Below are positions 27,731 through 37,194 of a stretch of DNA of 64,000 nt, in pieces. Numbering within the stretch: the first letter of the stretch is position 1; each line of letters starts with the position of its first letter. Below the pieces are notes generated by a model that was not told the DNA's origin, made no database searches, and was given only the letters and a program-made list of their open reading frames with translations. This DNA is from Flavobacterium sp. SH_e. Lineage in GTDB: Bacteria > Bacteroidota > Bacteroidia > Flavobacteriales > Flavobacteriaceae. Location of the stretch: assembly GCF_025717045.1 (NCBI RefSeq), contig NZ_JAOVZN010000008.1, forward strand, positions 345,486-409,485, read 5' to 3'. The translations under genes were made by a program, and so were the position numbers.

Positions 27731-29260
27731 CTATTCCCACTCAATTGTTGCAGGTGGTTTTGAACTAATATCGTAAACAACACGATTCACGCCTTTTACC
27801 TTATTGATAATATCATTAGAAACTTTCATTAAGAAATCGTAAGGTAAGTGAACCCAGTCGGCAGTCATACCATCTGTTGATTCTACTGCTCTAAGCGCTA
27901 CTACTTTTTCGTAAGTACGCTCATCACCCATAACACCAACACTGTTCACAGGAAGCAAAATTGCTCCAGCCTGCCAAACTTTATCGTATAATCCCCAAGA
28001 TTTTAATCCTTCGATAAACACAGAATCTACATCTTGTAAAATTCTAACTTTCTCCGGAGTAATATCTCCTAAAATTCTAATTGATAATCCTGGTCCTGGG
28101 AAAGGATGTCTTCCCAATAATTCAGGATCTATTCCTAATGTAGCTCCTACTCTTCTCACTTCGTCTTTGAAAAGCATTCTAAGCGGTTCTACAATTTTTA
28201 ATTTCATGTAATCTGGCAATCCACCAACGTTGTGGTGTGATTTAATAGTTGCAGATGGTCCTTTTACCGAAACAGATTCGATAACGTCAGGATAAATTGT
28301 TCCTTGTGCCAACCATTTTACGTCTTCTAATAAGTGTGATTCATCATCAAAAACTTCGATAAATACACGACCGATTGTTTTACGTTTTGTTTCAGGATCG
28401 CTGATTCCAGCCAATTCACCAAGGAAACGATCTCCTGCATCTACACCTTTTACGTTTAATCCCATTCCTTTGTATTGATCTAATACATTTTGGAATTCGT
28501 TTTTACGTAAAAGTCCGTTGTTAACGAAGATGCAATATAAATTTTGCCCGATTGCTTTGTTTAATAAAACTGCCGCTACAGTAGAATCTACTCCACCAGA
28601 TAAACCAAGAACAACTTTATCATCACCTAGTTTTTCCTTCAATTCTGCTACCATTTCGTCAACGAAAGCATTTGGAGTAAAGTTTTGAGGAACTTCTGCA
28701 ATTTTTACTAAGAAGTTTTCTAGCATCTTTTTTCCATCTGTTGAATGGTAAACTTCCGGGTGGTATTGAATTGCATAAGTAGTTTCGCCTTCAATTTTGT
28801 AAGCAGCATATTCTACATCATGCGTACTTGCTAATTTTACAGCGTTTGTTGGAAGCGCTTTGATACTATCGCTATGGCTCATCCAAACTTGGCTGTTTTC
28901 TGAAACTCCTTCAAAGAAAGTTTCGCCTTCTTTAATATAAGACAAGTTAGCTCTTCCGTATTCTCTTGTATTTGAAGCTGCCACTTCTCCACCGCTGAAA
29001 TGAGCTAAATATTGTGCTCCGTAACAAACGGCAAGTAAAGGCATTTTACCTCTAATTTGCGATAAATCAGGATGTGGTGCATCTTCTCCTCTAACAGAGA
29101 AAGGGCTTCCTCCTAAAATTACGGCTTTATAACTTGATAAATCACTTGGAATGTGATTGTAAGGAAAAATTTCGCAGAATATATTTAATTCGCGAACTCT
29201 ACGCGCAATAAGCTGAGTATATTGCGATCCGAAATCTAAAATAAGTACGTTGTGTTGCAT
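27731..29260 (-). CDS. guaA: GMP synthase (glutamine-hydrolysing)
   Basis: Converts XMP to GMP with glutamine and ATP, the last step of guanine nucleotide synthesis. It has 509 residues, normal length. The class I amidotransferase domain has Cys79 (LLAVCYGAQ), His167 and Glu169 (YHPEV). The ATP-pyrophosphatase P-loop is SGGVDS (221-226), followed by the C-terminal dimerisation domain ending in KPPATIEWE. I chose the ATG at 29260; a TTG two codons earlier is also open. A TATTTTTG -7 box lies only 3 bases upstream of the ATG. Confidence 0.98.
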   Translation of the reverse strand: MQHNVLILDFGSQYTQLIARRVRELNIFCEIFPYNHIPSDLSSYKAVILGGSPFSVRGEDAPHPDLSQIRGKMPLLAVCYGAQYLAHFSGGEVAASNTREYGRANLSYIKEGETFFEGVSENSQVWMSHSDSIKALPTNAVKLASTHDVEYAAYKIEGETTYAIQYHPEVYHSTDGKKMLENFLVKIAEVPQNFTPNAFVDEMVAELKEKLGDDKVVLGLSGGVDSTVAAVLLNKAIGQNLYCIFVNNGLLRKNEFQNVLDQYKGMGLNVKGVDAGDRFLGELAGISDPETKRKTIGRVFIEVFDDESHLLEDVKWLAQGTIYPDVIESVSVKGPSATIKSHHNVGGLPDYMKLKIVEPLRMLFKDEVRRVGATLGIDPELLGRHPFPGPGLSIRILGDITPEKVRILQDVDSVFIEGLKSWGLYDKVWQAGAILLPVNSVGVMGDERTYEKVVALRAVESTDGMTADWVHLPYDFLMKVSNDIINKVKGVNRVVYDISSKPPATIEWE

Positions 29261-29263
29261 GCG

Positions 29264-29271
29264 CAAAAATA
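29264..29271 (-). promoter_or_regulatory. Candidate -7 box of guaA
   Basis: TATTTTTG on the minus strand matches TAnnTTTG and ends 3 bases before the ATG, suggesting a leaderless or very short-leader mRNA. No convincing -33 TTG is seen. Confidence 0.35.
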
Positions 29272-29290
29272 CTTTTTATTCTCGAAATTG

Positions 29291-29342
29291 AAAAATCGGA
29301 ACGTTGAAAAAATAAATATTTTTTTTCAACGTTCCGATTTTT
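29291..29342. repeat. Perfect hairpin upstream of guaA
   Basis: AAAATCGGAACGTTGAAAA and its reverse complement face each other over an AT centre. It lies 30 bases upstream of guaA and before a plus-strand gene. Without an adjacent upstream gene end it is not a normal terminator; it may be a repeat remnant or a regulatory site. Confidence 0.65.
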
Positions 29343-29349
29343 AGGTTTA

Positions 29350-29437
29350 AAAGCTAAAAGTTACAAAGGTTCAGAGGTTTATAAAAATTTCAAAAGATTA
29401 TTTGCTTTGTTACTTTGAACCTTTGCATCTTTGAACC
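29350..29437. repeat. Repeat of the CTTTGAACCTTTG family
   Basis: Imperfect inverted repeat built from TTACAAAGGTTCAGAGG (left) and CTTTGTTACTTTGAACCTTTG (right). A second member occupies 30035-30158, on the other side of the 29500 gene. Confidence 0.65.
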
Positions 29438-29499
29438 TATAAAAAGAAATCCAAACAATCCAAAAATTCGTATTTAGACAAAAACCATTTAAATTAACT

Positions 29500-30027
29500 A
29501 TGAAATCAAAACTTATTGCATTGACGGTTTTTCTGTCAATCTTTTTTTCTTCTTGTAATGCTGTCGATGATTTATTGACTTTTACTATTTCGAATAACAC
29601 TTCGATTAAAATTCAAAGCACTTCGCCAATCAACTTGACATCAGAAATTATTACGCCAGAGGTTACAACCAATTCTTCTGCCGAATTTGAAAACAATAAA
29701 ACTAAAGCAAGTTTGGTAAAAGATGTTAAAATCAGATCGCTGAAATTATCAATTACTGATCCGTCTGATAAAACTTTTACATTTTTAAAATCGGTTCATT
29801 TGTATATCTCAACAGCAAATTCTGACGAAATTGAATTAGCTTATGCAGACAATATTAATGTCTCAAGCAATTCAGTCGATTTAATTTGTACGGATAAAAA
29901 ACTAGATGAATATATTAAAGCAGATAGCTACAAAATAAGAACTCAAGTAACTTTAAAAGAAACTTTAACAAAAGATGTAACTGTAAAAGCAGACATGAAG
30001 TTTAAAGTTACTGCGGATCCGTTTTAA
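29500..30027 (+). CDS. Small secreted lipoprotein of unknown function
   Basis: 175 residues with a signal peptide and lipobox FSSC (Cys19). The rest is rich in Ser/Thr/Lys with beta-type periodicity (ISNNTSIKIQS, KIRSLKLSITDPSDKTFTFL). I do not recognise the family. It stands alone between two repeats of one family and is probably a monocistronic envelope protein. Confidence 0.72.
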   Translation: MKSKLIALTVFLSIFFSSCNAVDDLLTFTISNNTSIKIQSTSPINLTSEIITPEVTTNSSAEFENNKTKASLVKDVKIRSLKLSITDPSDKTFTFLKSVHLYISTANSDEIELAYADNINVSSNSVDLICTDKKLDEYIKADSYKIRTQVTLKETLTKDVTVKADMKFKVTADPF

Positions 30028-30034
30028 TCTTTTG

Positions 30035-30158
30035 AGGTCCAAAGACTTAAAATAACAAAGATTCAGAGTCTTTCGTTACACTAAAAAATAAAAAGGTTCA
30101 AAGGTAAGCGAAGCGTAAAAACTTTGTCCCTTTGAACCTTTGTTGCTTTGAACCTAGC
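30035..30158. repeat. Second CTTTGAACCTTTG-family repeat
   Basis: Inverted-repeat unit with AAAAGGTTCAAAGGTAAG on the left and CCTTTGAACCTTTGTTGC on the right, between convergent genes. It may terminate both. Confidence 0.7.
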
Positions 30159-30169
30159 GTAAAAGCGCT

Positions 30170-30883
30170 CTACTCTTTCGTCACAACAATAGACGCTTTG
30201 AATCCTGCGGCAAGGTTGTCCCAATAATCACTTGTGACCATATTTCCTTTGTCGTCATAAACTTGTATTTCTGCGGTATTTCCTCCTAGCGAACCTATAT
30301 TTAAAGCTTCAAAATCCAGTTTATTAAAACCTTCATTCAGATTAATTCTTACCTGCTGGAAATTTGAATCCAATAGAATTCGTTCTCTTACTACACTTTC
30401 ATTACAAGATACTTTTACTAAATCTCCATCAATTGCCCCAAAATCTCGGAACTTCACTATAAAATATTCTGATTTCGTTTTAAAATCTCCTAACGAAATA
30501 TTTTTCTTCACTAATACACCGCGACCTTCTCTTAAGCCAGCATCTTTTAAGGCTTTATCCAAATCTTTTTCCATTTTCGCCACATAACGGTCGCCCGGAT
30601 TAGCAAAATCAGTTTCTGTAGACATGGTAAATTTACTTTTTTCTTCTCCAATCTGAAACTTCGATTTTGGAGTTATTGTAGTATTTTCAAAAACATTCGG
30701 AGTTTTAATACTCGGAATATCCAGATTATCTGCCTGTGGATCTTTAACCTCAGGAATTGGAGTCTTTTTTGGCTTTGCGCTAAACTTTGGTGCGGGAATA
30801 GCTTTGAATTTAGAATTAAATTCGGCTTGGGCTGATACTGACAATGCAGTAAAAAATAATATGAAAAATAAAATGTGCTTCAT
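30170..30883 (-). CDS. Exported protein of unknown function
   Basis: 237 residues with a signal peptide (MKHILFFILFFTALSVSAQ). A Pro/Lys-rich linker (about 27-75) precedes a compact C-terminal domain (about 85-237) with a beta-rich ending (GGNTAEIQVYDDKGNMVTS). No family is recognised. No transmembrane segment apart from the signal. Confidence 0.7.
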   Translation of the reverse strand: MKHILFFILFFTALSVSAQAEFNSKFKAIPAPKFSAKPKKTPIPEVKDPQADNLDIPSIKTPNVFENTTITPKSKFQIGEEKSKFTMSTETDFANPGDRYVAKMEKDLDKALKDAGLREGRGVLVKKNISLGDFKTKSEYFIVKFRDFGAIDGDLVKVSCNESVVRERILLDSNFQQVRINLNEGFNKLDFEALNIGSLGGNTAEIQVYDDKGNMVTSDYWDNLAAGFKASIVVTKE

Positions 30884-31178
30884 TGAAAAAGGATTATCGA
30901 ATCGGCTTTTATAATTAATTATAAATCAAAAGTCCAGCATCACAAAAATAGTATAATTTAGTTAGCCTCTACAACTTTAGGAGTTTTATAACATTAAATT
31001 AAGCTAATTTTTGGAATCAAAAAACCTGCCAAGATTTTTTATTTCATAAAAAATAAATTTCAACTCTTAAATTTCCAAACTCCAAAATCTCATTTCATAA
31101 AATCATTTATCATTTTGATTATTAACAACTTATTCTTAACTTCAAGACTTTATTTAACCATTTATAAAACTCAAAGAA

Positions 31179-32096
31179 ATGGATTATATAGATTACTACA
31201 AAGTATTAGATGTTACAAAATCTGCTACTGAAGCAGATATCAAAAAAGCATATAGAAAACTGGCAAGAAAATATCATCCCGATCTGAATCCGAATGATAA
31301 AGAAGCCGAAAAAAAGTTTAAAGAAATAAATGAAGCAAATGAAGTTTTAAGCAATCCAGAAAACCGAAAAAAATACGATAAGTACGGAAAAGACTGGAAA
31401 CATGCTGAAGAATTTGAAAAAGCGGGCTACGATCCGAATCAGCAGCAAAGCAGACAACAAAGCGGTTCTCAATATTCTGGTGGAGATTTTTCTGGTTTTG
31501 GAGGGGACTTTTCTGGAAGTGATTTTTCCGATTTTTTCAATTCGATGTATGGCGGAGGAAGAAGCAGATCGCAATCTAAATATAGAGGTCAGGATTTTAA
31601 TGCTGAGCTGGAATTAGATCTTGCGGAAGCTTATACAACACATAAAAGAAACTTGTCAGTAAATGGAAAAAACATTCGAATTACAATTCCTGCTGGTGTA
31701 GAAAACGGACAGATTATTAAAATTCCAAATCATGGTGGGCCTGGAGTAAATGGCGGACCAAATGGAGATTTGTACATTACCTTTATGATTTCTAATAATT
31801 CAGATTTTAAACGCGAAGGAAATAATTTATACGCTGATGCTCCAATTGATTTGTACACCGCTATTTTGGGTGGAGAAACGCATATTAATACTTTTGATGG
31901 AAAAGTAAAAATTAAAGTTCCAGCAGAAACCCAACCGGGAACAAAGGTAAAACTGAAAGGTAAAGGTTTTCCTGTTTACAAAAAGGAGAATCAATTTGGT
32001 GATTTATACATTACTTATACTATCAAAATTCCAACAAAACTTTCGGATAAGGAAAAAGAATTATTTGAAGAATTAGCAAAACTAAGAAAGTCATGA
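31179..32096 (+). CDS. cbpA: CbpA-type J-domain co-chaperone
   Basis: DnaJ-like co-chaperone of 305 residues that stimulates DnaK. The J domain (1-70) has HPD at 33-35. A Gly/Phe/Ser-rich linker (about 92-130) follows, then two C-terminal substrate-binding beta domains. There is no zinc-finger region, so it is CbpA-type and not canonical DnaJ. Its stop overlaps the next gene's start (ATGA), and the partner cbpM follows. Confidence 0.94.
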   Translation: MDYIDYYKVLDVTKSATEADIKKAYRKLARKYHPDLNPNDKEAEKKFKEINEANEVLSNPENRKKYDKYGKDWKHAEEFEKAGYDPNQQQSRQQSGSQYSGGDFSGFGGDFSGSDFSDFFNSMYGGGRSRSQSKYRGQDFNAELELDLAEAYTTHKRNLSVNGKNIRITIPAGVENGQIIKIPNHGGPGVNGGPNGDLYITFMISNNSDFKREGNNLYADAPIDLYTAILGGETHINTFDGKVKIKVPAETQPGTKVKLKGKGFPVYKKENQFGDLYITYTIKIPTKLSDKEKELFEELAKLRKS

Positions 32097-32398
32097 AAAG
32101 CAAAAATTTAATCCAGATTAAACAGTTTTGTATCTATCACGAAATTGAAAATACTTTTATAACCGAACTTAATAATTACGGACTCATTCGTATTATTACG
32201 GAAGAAAATGATGAATATCTAGAACCAGAACAACTTCCAACAATAGAAAAAATGATCCGAATGCACTATGATCTTAAAATTAATTTGGAAGGAATTGATG
32301 CCATTGCGCATTTACTAAATAAAATTGAAACCCTACAGCAGAATCTAAATACGGTAAATAATAAACTTCGACTTTACGAAGAAAAACAAACCGAATAA
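32093..32398 (+). CDS. cbpM: Chaperone modulator CbpM
   Basis: 101-residue helical protein with a MerR-like pattern (IKQFCIYHEIENTFITEL, LEGIDAIAHLLNKIETLQQ). CbpM binds the J domain of CbpA and inhibits it. The 4-base overlap with cbpA and conserved gene order support the call. Confidence 0.88.
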   Translation: MKSKNLIQIKQFCIYHEIENTFITELNNYGLIRIITEENDEYLEPEQLPTIEKMIRMHYDLKINLEGIDAIAHLLNKIETLQQNLNTVNNKLRLYEEKQTE

Positions 32399-32413
32399 CG
32401 ATTTAAATATCAC

Positions 32414-32451
32414 AAAAAAGCTTGATTTTCGAAGTGATTTCAAGCTTTTTT
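32414..32451 (+). terminator. Terminator of cbpA-cbpM
   Basis: 12 bp stem AAAAAAGCTTGA/TCAAGCTTTTTT with a 14-base loop and T run, just after cbpM. Confidence 0.85.
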
Positions 32452-32550
32452 TAGTGTCAACGAGAAGCATTCTTCTTAAATTGCGGCATCTTAATTAACC
32501 TGAATTTGCTTTTAAAACCGTACAAACAAATTCGCAAAAATTATATAATA

Positions 32551-32934
32551 ATGAAAAGAGAAAACATCTTAACTGGATCTCCGTGGGAAGACAAAATGGG
32601 ATATTGTCGCGCTGTAAGAATTGGCAATATCGTTGAAGTTTCTGGAACTGTAGCCATTGTTGACGGCGAAAAAGTAAAAGCTGATGACGCTTATGCTCAA
32701 ACCTATAATATTTTAGAGCGAGTTGAAAAGGTTTTAGAAGATTTAAATGTGGGCATGAAAGATGTTATCAGAACTAGAATTTTCACCACCAATGTTTCTA
32801 CTTTCGAAGAAGTAGCGAGAGCGCATTCTGCTTTTTTTAAAGATATAAAACCAACAACAGGATTTTATGAAATCAGTAAACTGGTTGCTCCAGAATACTT
32901 GGTTGAAATAGAATTTACTGCTGTTGTTCAGTAA
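32551..32934 (+). CDS. RidA-family (YjgF/YER057c/UK114) protein
   Basis: Small trimeric protein of 127 residues. RidA proteins hydrolyse reactive enamines/imines made by PLP enzymes. The family pattern EVSGTVAIVDGEKVKADDAY and the conserved Arg segment (DVIRTRIFTTN) are present. The ATG at 32551 is preferred to the upstream open frame. The N-terminus (ENILTGSPWEDKMGYCRAVR) suggests a subfamily distinct from housekeeping RidA. Confidence 0.85.
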   Translation: MKRENILTGSPWEDKMGYCRAVRIGNIVEVSGTVAIVDGEKVKADDAYAQTYNILERVEKVLEDLNVGMKDVIRTRIFTTNVSTFEEVARAHSAFFKDIKPTTGFYEISKLVAPEYLVEIEFTAVVQ

Positions 32935-32944
32935 TTTATTTATA

Positions 32945-33004
32945 GCCACGAATTCACGAATTATTATATTCCATAGTAATTTTTTAAATTTGTGAATTCG
33001 TGGC
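32945..33004. repeat. Inverted repeat, GCCACGAATTCACGAATT family
   Basis: 18 bp arms 32945-32962 and 32987-33004 with one or two mismatches. It overlaps a false GTG start for the downstream CLC gene. A related sequence is near 44813. Confidence 0.8.
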
Positions 33005-33026
33005 AAAAAAAGTCACTTCATTTTTA

Positions 33027-34271
33027 ATGACTACTCCAAATCCAAAACAATTCCTGCTTTCTCTTCCAAAATGGATTCTTATCTGTGTTTTAATAGGTAT
33101 ACTTTCAGGATCAGCCTCAGCATTTTTCTTAGTTTCTTTAGAATGGGTTACGCAGTTTAGAATTCAGCACGACTGGATTATATGGCTTTTGCCTTTCGGC
33201 GGATTTCTGGTAGGTCTAAGTTATTATTATTGGGGAGAATCTGTCACAAAAGGAAACAATCTTTTATTGGAAGAATACGAAAATCCTAAAAAAGTGATTC
33301 CGTTTAAAATGGCTCCTTTAGTACTTTTAGGTACATTAATCACACATTTATTCGGAGGATCTGCAGGACGAGAAGGAACTGCGGTGCAAATGGGAGGCGC
33401 AATTGCCGATCAGTTCACAAAATTATTCAAACTTGATAATTCAGAACGCAAGATTTTAATCATTCTAGGAATCAGCGCGGGTTTTGCTTCTGTGTTTGGA
33501 ACTCCTTTGGCTGGTGCAATTTTCGCTTTGGAAGTTTTATATTTCAGTAAAATTAATTTCAAAAGCATTTTACTTTCCTTTTTAGTTGCTTACGTAGCTT
33601 ATTTTACGGTAGAATTTTGGAAAATCAAACATACACATTACAGTATTCCTGTTGTTCCAGAACTTAGTTTAAACAATATTATTTTTACTCTAATTGTTGG
33701 AATTTTATCTGGATTTGCTGCATTACTATTTTCTAGAAGCACTCATTTCTGGAGTTCTCTTTTTTCAAAAAACATTAAATATCCACCGCTTCGTCCAGTA
33801 ATTGGCGGAGTTGTTTTAGCGATTGCAATCGCTGGTTTTGGATTTACCAAATTCTCAGGTTTGGGAGTTCCTGTTATTGTCGATTCATTTTCAAATCCGA
33901 ATCAATGGTACGATTTTTTGCTTAAAATATTGTTTACTGGATTTACTTTAGGAGCTGGTTTTAAAGGAGGTGAAGTAACTCCATTATTTTTTGTTGGCGC
34001 GACTTTAGGAAGTGCTTTATCGACTGTAATTCCAATGCCGATTGCTCTTTTAGCAGGAATCGGATTTGTCGCTGTTTTCTCAGGTGCAACCCACACTCCT
34101 ATCGCCTGCTCGATCATGGGAATGGAATTATTCGGAATTGCTCCCGGAATCTTCATTGCAATCGCCTGCACAATTGCTTATTTTTCTTCTGGTTCTGTCG
34201 GAATTTACAAGTCTCAGATTGTAAAAGGAGCTAAATATAGATTGTACCAGAGATTAAATTCCAATTTTTAA
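33027..34271 (+). CDS. CLC-family antiporter with fluoride-type motifs
   Basis: Membrane protein of 414 residues with the CLC topology. At the anion-selectivity loops it has GNNLL (76-80) where chloride CLCs have GSGIP, and GREGT (114-118; gating Glu116) where they have GREGP. From family knowledge, GREGT/GREGV with Met or Asn in the first loop is typical of CLC-F fluoride/proton antiporters, so I infer fluoride export. The start is the ATG at 33027; a GTG at 33000 lies in a repeat. It stands alone in the plus direction with no visible fluoride riboswitch in the 90 bases upstream. Confidence 0.85.
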   Translation: MTTPNPKQFLLSLPKWILICVLIGILSGSASAFFLVSLEWVTQFRIQHDWIIWLLPFGGFLVGLSYYYWGESVTKGNNLLLEEYENPKKVIPFKMAPLVLLGTLITHLFGGSAGREGTAVQMGGAIADQFTKLFKLDNSERKILIILGISAGFASVFGTPLAGAIFALEVLYFSKINFKSILLSFLVAYVAYFTVEFWKIKHTHYSIPVVPELSLNNIIFTLIVGILSGFAALLFSRSTHFWSSLFSKNIKYPPLRPVIGGVVLAIAIAGFGFTKFSGLGVPVIVDSFSNPNQWYDFLLKILFTGFTLGAGFKGGEVTPLFFVGATLGSALSTVIPMPIALLAGIGFVAVFSGATHTPIACSIMGMELFGIAPGIFIAIACTIAYFSSGSVGIYKSQIVKGAKYRLYQRLNSNF

Positions 34272-34401
34272 AATCTCAAATTCCAAACTAGACTGAAAAC
34301 TGAGAATTGCGACTGAACACTAAAAACTGACCACTGCCTACTGCGACTGAATACTAAAATTATTTTCAGCGTTACATTAAAAAAATGTAAATTCGCACAC
34401 T

Positions 34402-35406
34402 ATGAAAATACAAGATATTCAAGCGATTCAATTATTACTCGCTACCCCAAAGAAAATTGTCATCATTCCGCACAGAGGACCAGATGGTGATGCGATGGGA
34501 TCAACATTAGGTTTATACCATTTTTTAATTAAAAATAATCATCAGGCAACCGTAATTGCGCCGAATGATTTCCCTAATTTTTTAGCTTGGCTTCCGGGAT
34601 CAGAGACTGTAAAAATATTCGAAAAAGAAACTGAAATCTGTACGCAGATTTTAGAAGATGCAGAAATCATTTTTACGCTTGATTTTAATGCATTTCATCG
34701 TACAGGCGAAATGGAGCATACTCTAGCAAAGCTAAAAGCTACTTTCATTATGATCGATCATCATCAAAAACCTGATGATTATGCCACATATACTTATTCT
34801 GATACTTCATATGGATCAACTTGTGAGATGGTTTACAATTTTATCACATTCTTAAATAAAAAAGAAGATATTGATAAAACCATTGCAACTTGCATTTATA
34901 CGGGAATTTTAACCGATTCAGGCTCATTTCGTTTCCCTGGTACAACAGGAAATACACATAGAATCATTGCAGAATTAATCGATTTAGGTGTCGAAAACAC
35001 TCAAATTCCTGTACTGCTTTTCGACAACAGCTCTTTCAGCAGATTGCAGTTATTAGGCCGTGCTTTGCAGAACATGAAAATTCTTGAAGATCATAAAACA
35101 TCTTATATGACGTTAACACAAGAAGAACTAGATTCTTTTAATTATGTTAAAGGTGATACAGAAGGAATTGTTAATTATGGCTTAAGCATAAAAGATATCG
35201 TTTTTACTGCTATTTTTATTGAGAATAAAGACGAAGGCATTATTAAGATTTCATTCCGTTCGCAAGGCGGTTTTGATGTGAATCAGTTCGCAAGAGATCA
35301 TTTTAATGGCGGCGGTCACAGCAATGCGGCTGGCGGAAGATCTGAGGTTTCTATGGAAGAAACGGTTAAGAAATTTGAAGATTTAGTAACAAAACTAAAA
35401 TTATAA
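34402..35406 (+). CDS. nrnA: DHH-family oligoribonuclease/pAp phosphatase
   Basis: Cytoplasmic 334-residue protein that degrades very short RNAs and dephosphorylates 3',5'-pAp. Motif I HRGPDGDAMGS (24-34), DFNAFHRTG (94-102), DHH (119-121) and the DHHA1 motif GGGHSNAAGG near the C-terminus are complete. It is eight bases upstream of gldI. Confidence 0.92.
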   Translation: MKIQDIQAIQLLLATPKKIVIIPHRGPDGDAMGSTLGLYHFLIKNNHQATVIAPNDFPNFLAWLPGSETVKIFEKETEICTQILEDAEIIFTLDFNAFHRTGEMEHTLAKLKATFIMIDHHQKPDDYATYTYSDTSYGSTCEMVYNFITFLNKKEDIDKTIATCIYTGILTDSGSFRFPGTTGNTHRIIAELIDLGVENTQIPVLLFDNSSFSRLQLLGRALQNMKILEDHKTSYMTLTQEELDSFNYVKGDTEGIVNYGLSIKDIVFTAIFIENKDEGIIKISFRSQGGFDVNQFARDHFNGGGHSNAAGGRSEVSMEETVKKFEDLVTKLKL

Positions 35407-35414
35407 TCCAAATC

Positions 35415-36071
35415 ATGAATTACCTAAAACTTAGCATTTATTGTGTGCTTTTTGCTGTTTTGTTAAGCAGCTGTAAGCATCATGAAGAAGCCAGAAGACC
35501 TATTTCAACAGCTTCGGGAACATTCATGAAAAAATCGGCAGACCGAAATAAAAAATTAGTGGCTAATGAAGAACAAGTCATTAAAAAAATAATAAAAAGC
35601 AATCCGAAAGTAAAATATTATGCCACTCCAAAAGGCTATTGGTTTTGCTACGAAGAAAAAAATGCAACAGAAACTCTAGCACCTAGAAAAGGGGATATTG
35701 CTTACTTTAATATGGAAATAAAAGATATAAAAGGCAATATTATTTATTCAGATTCTGATCTTGGTCCGCAAACTTATTATGTAGATAAACAAGACATTAT
35801 GATGGGTTTACGTGACGGAATAAAAAGAATGCATAAAAACGAAACTGTTACGTTTTTATTTCCATCACACATGGCTTATGGATATCACGGAGACAACAAA
35901 AAAATTGGCACAAACGAATCTTTAATTGTTACTGTTACGCTTAGAAATTTCATACCAGATCCTGCGGCACAAACAGCAAAACCAGCTACGCAATCTCCGC
36001 AAACCGTAGCACCAAAACCTGCAGCTTCAAAACCTGTTGCACCAGCTAAAAAAGACACATTAACTCAATAA
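35415..36071 (+). CDS. gldI: Gliding-motility FKBP-type lipoprotein GldI
   Basis: Lipoprotein of 218 residues with lipobox LSSC (Cys20), an FKBP-like peptidyl-prolyl isomerase domain (about 95-180, IPLGDIxxxxx-like core and HMAYGYHGDNKKIGTNESL) and a Pro/Ala-rich tail. GldI is needed for gliding in F. johnsoniae. Position among peptidyl-prolyl isomerase genes agrees. It acts in the periplasm, perhaps folding gliding or type IX secretion parts. Confidence 0.88.
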   Translation: MNYLKLSIYCVLFAVLLSSCKHHEEARRPISTASGTFMKKSADRNKKLVANEEQVIKKIIKSNPKVKYYATPKGYWFCYEEKNATETLAPRKGDIAYFNMEIKDIKGNIIYSDSDLGPQTYYVDKQDIMMGLRDGIKRMHKNETVTFLFPSHMAYGYHGDNKKIGTNESLIVTVTLRNFIPDPAAQTAKPATQSPQTVAPKPAASKPVAPAKKDTLTQ

Positions 36072-36086
36072 AAACAATATCTTAAA

Positions 36087-37163
36087 ATGAAAAAGAGTAT
36101 TTTATTATTACTAATAGCCGTAAGCTCATTTTATTCTTGTAAAGACGATCACGGTAATCTGCCTGATGGTTTATATGCCGATATCGAAACAAACAAAGGT
36201 CACATCATTGTAGAACTTGATTATAAAAAAGCACCAATTACAGTTGCTAACTTTGTGACTTTAGCTGAAGGCAAAAATGAGTTTATAACACATGAAGATT
36301 TAAAAAAGAAGCCTTTTTTTGATGGTTTAAAATTCCATAGAGTAATCGAAAATTTCATGATTCAAAGTGGTGATCCATTAGGAACTGGTTCTGGAGATAC
36401 TGGCTATAAATTTAAAGACGAATTCTCAGATCTAAAATTTGACAAAGCTGGAGTTTTGGCAATGGCAAATAACGGCCCTGGAACAAACAGTAGCCAGTTT
36501 TTTATCACTCACGTAGAAACTCCTTGGTTAGATAACCTGCATACTATTTTTGGTCATGTTGTAAGTGCAAAAGATCAGGAAGTAGTAAATAAAGTTGTTC
36601 AGGGTGATAATATCGTAGCTGTAACTATTATCAGAAATGGTGAAGCGGCGAAAAAATTTGATGCTGTAAAAGTATTCCACGACTATTTTGCTGAAATTTC
36701 TAAAGAACAACAGAAATATGCTGGAGTTCAAAAAGAAAAAGTAGATTCTTATGCCGCTTTAAAAGCAAAAGCAACTAAAACTACAAGTGGTTTAGAATAT
36801 GTAATTACTGAAAAAGGAAGCGGTAAAAAACCTGCCACTGGAAATCAGATCTTTATTCACTACGCTGGTTTCCTTGAAAACGGAACTTTATTTGACACTA
36901 GCATTGAAGAAGTTGCAAAACAATTTGGAAAACTTGACCAAGCAAGAGCAGCACAGCACGGCTATCAGCCAATTCAATTTCAAGCTGGCAAAAAAGACGG
37001 TTTAATTCCTGGTTTTATTGAAGGAGTTGAGCAATTGTCTTATGGAGATAAAGCGGTTCTTTTCATTCCATCTCACTTAGCTTATGGAGCAACTGGTGCT
37101 GGTGGTGTAATTCCTCCAAACGCAAACATTATTTTCGAAATCCAGATTTCAGAAAAACCATAA
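36087..37163 (+). CDS. Cyclophilin-FKBP double-domain isomerase, lipoprotein
   Basis: 358 residues, lipobox FYSC (Cys18). A cyclophilin domain (about 30-200, with FHRVIENFMIQSGDPLGTG and the ANNGPGTNSSQFFIT signature) is joined to a C-terminal FKBP domain (about 230-358, ending VIPPNANIIFEIQI). Two different isomerase folds in one chain imply a periplasmic folding helper. It lies 15 bases after gldI and is paralogous to the next gene. Confidence 0.9.
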   Translation: MKKSILLLLIAVSSFYSCKDDHGNLPDGLYADIETNKGHIIVELDYKKAPITVANFVTLAEGKNEFITHEDLKKKPFFDGLKFHRVIENFMIQSGDPLGTGSGDTGYKFKDEFSDLKFDKAGVLAMANNGPGTNSSQFFITHVETPWLDNLHTIFGHVVSAKDQEVVNKVVQGDNIVAVTIIRNGEAAKKFDAVKVFHDYFAEISKEQQKYAGVQKEKVDSYAALKAKATKTTSGLEYVITEKGSGKKPATGNQIFIHYAGFLENGTLFDTSIEEVAKQFGKLDQARAAQHGYQPIQFQAGKKDGLIPGFIEGVEQLSYGDKAVLFIPSHLAYGATGAGGVIPPNANIIFEIQISEKP

Positions 37164-37194
37164 TCGAATTATAGACTTAAAAATTTAAAAAGCA

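Noticed and set aside
33000..33026. GTG start for the CLC gene
   Set aside because: The GTG lies in the right arm of a dispersed inverted repeat; the ATG at 33027 gives a normal N-terminus.
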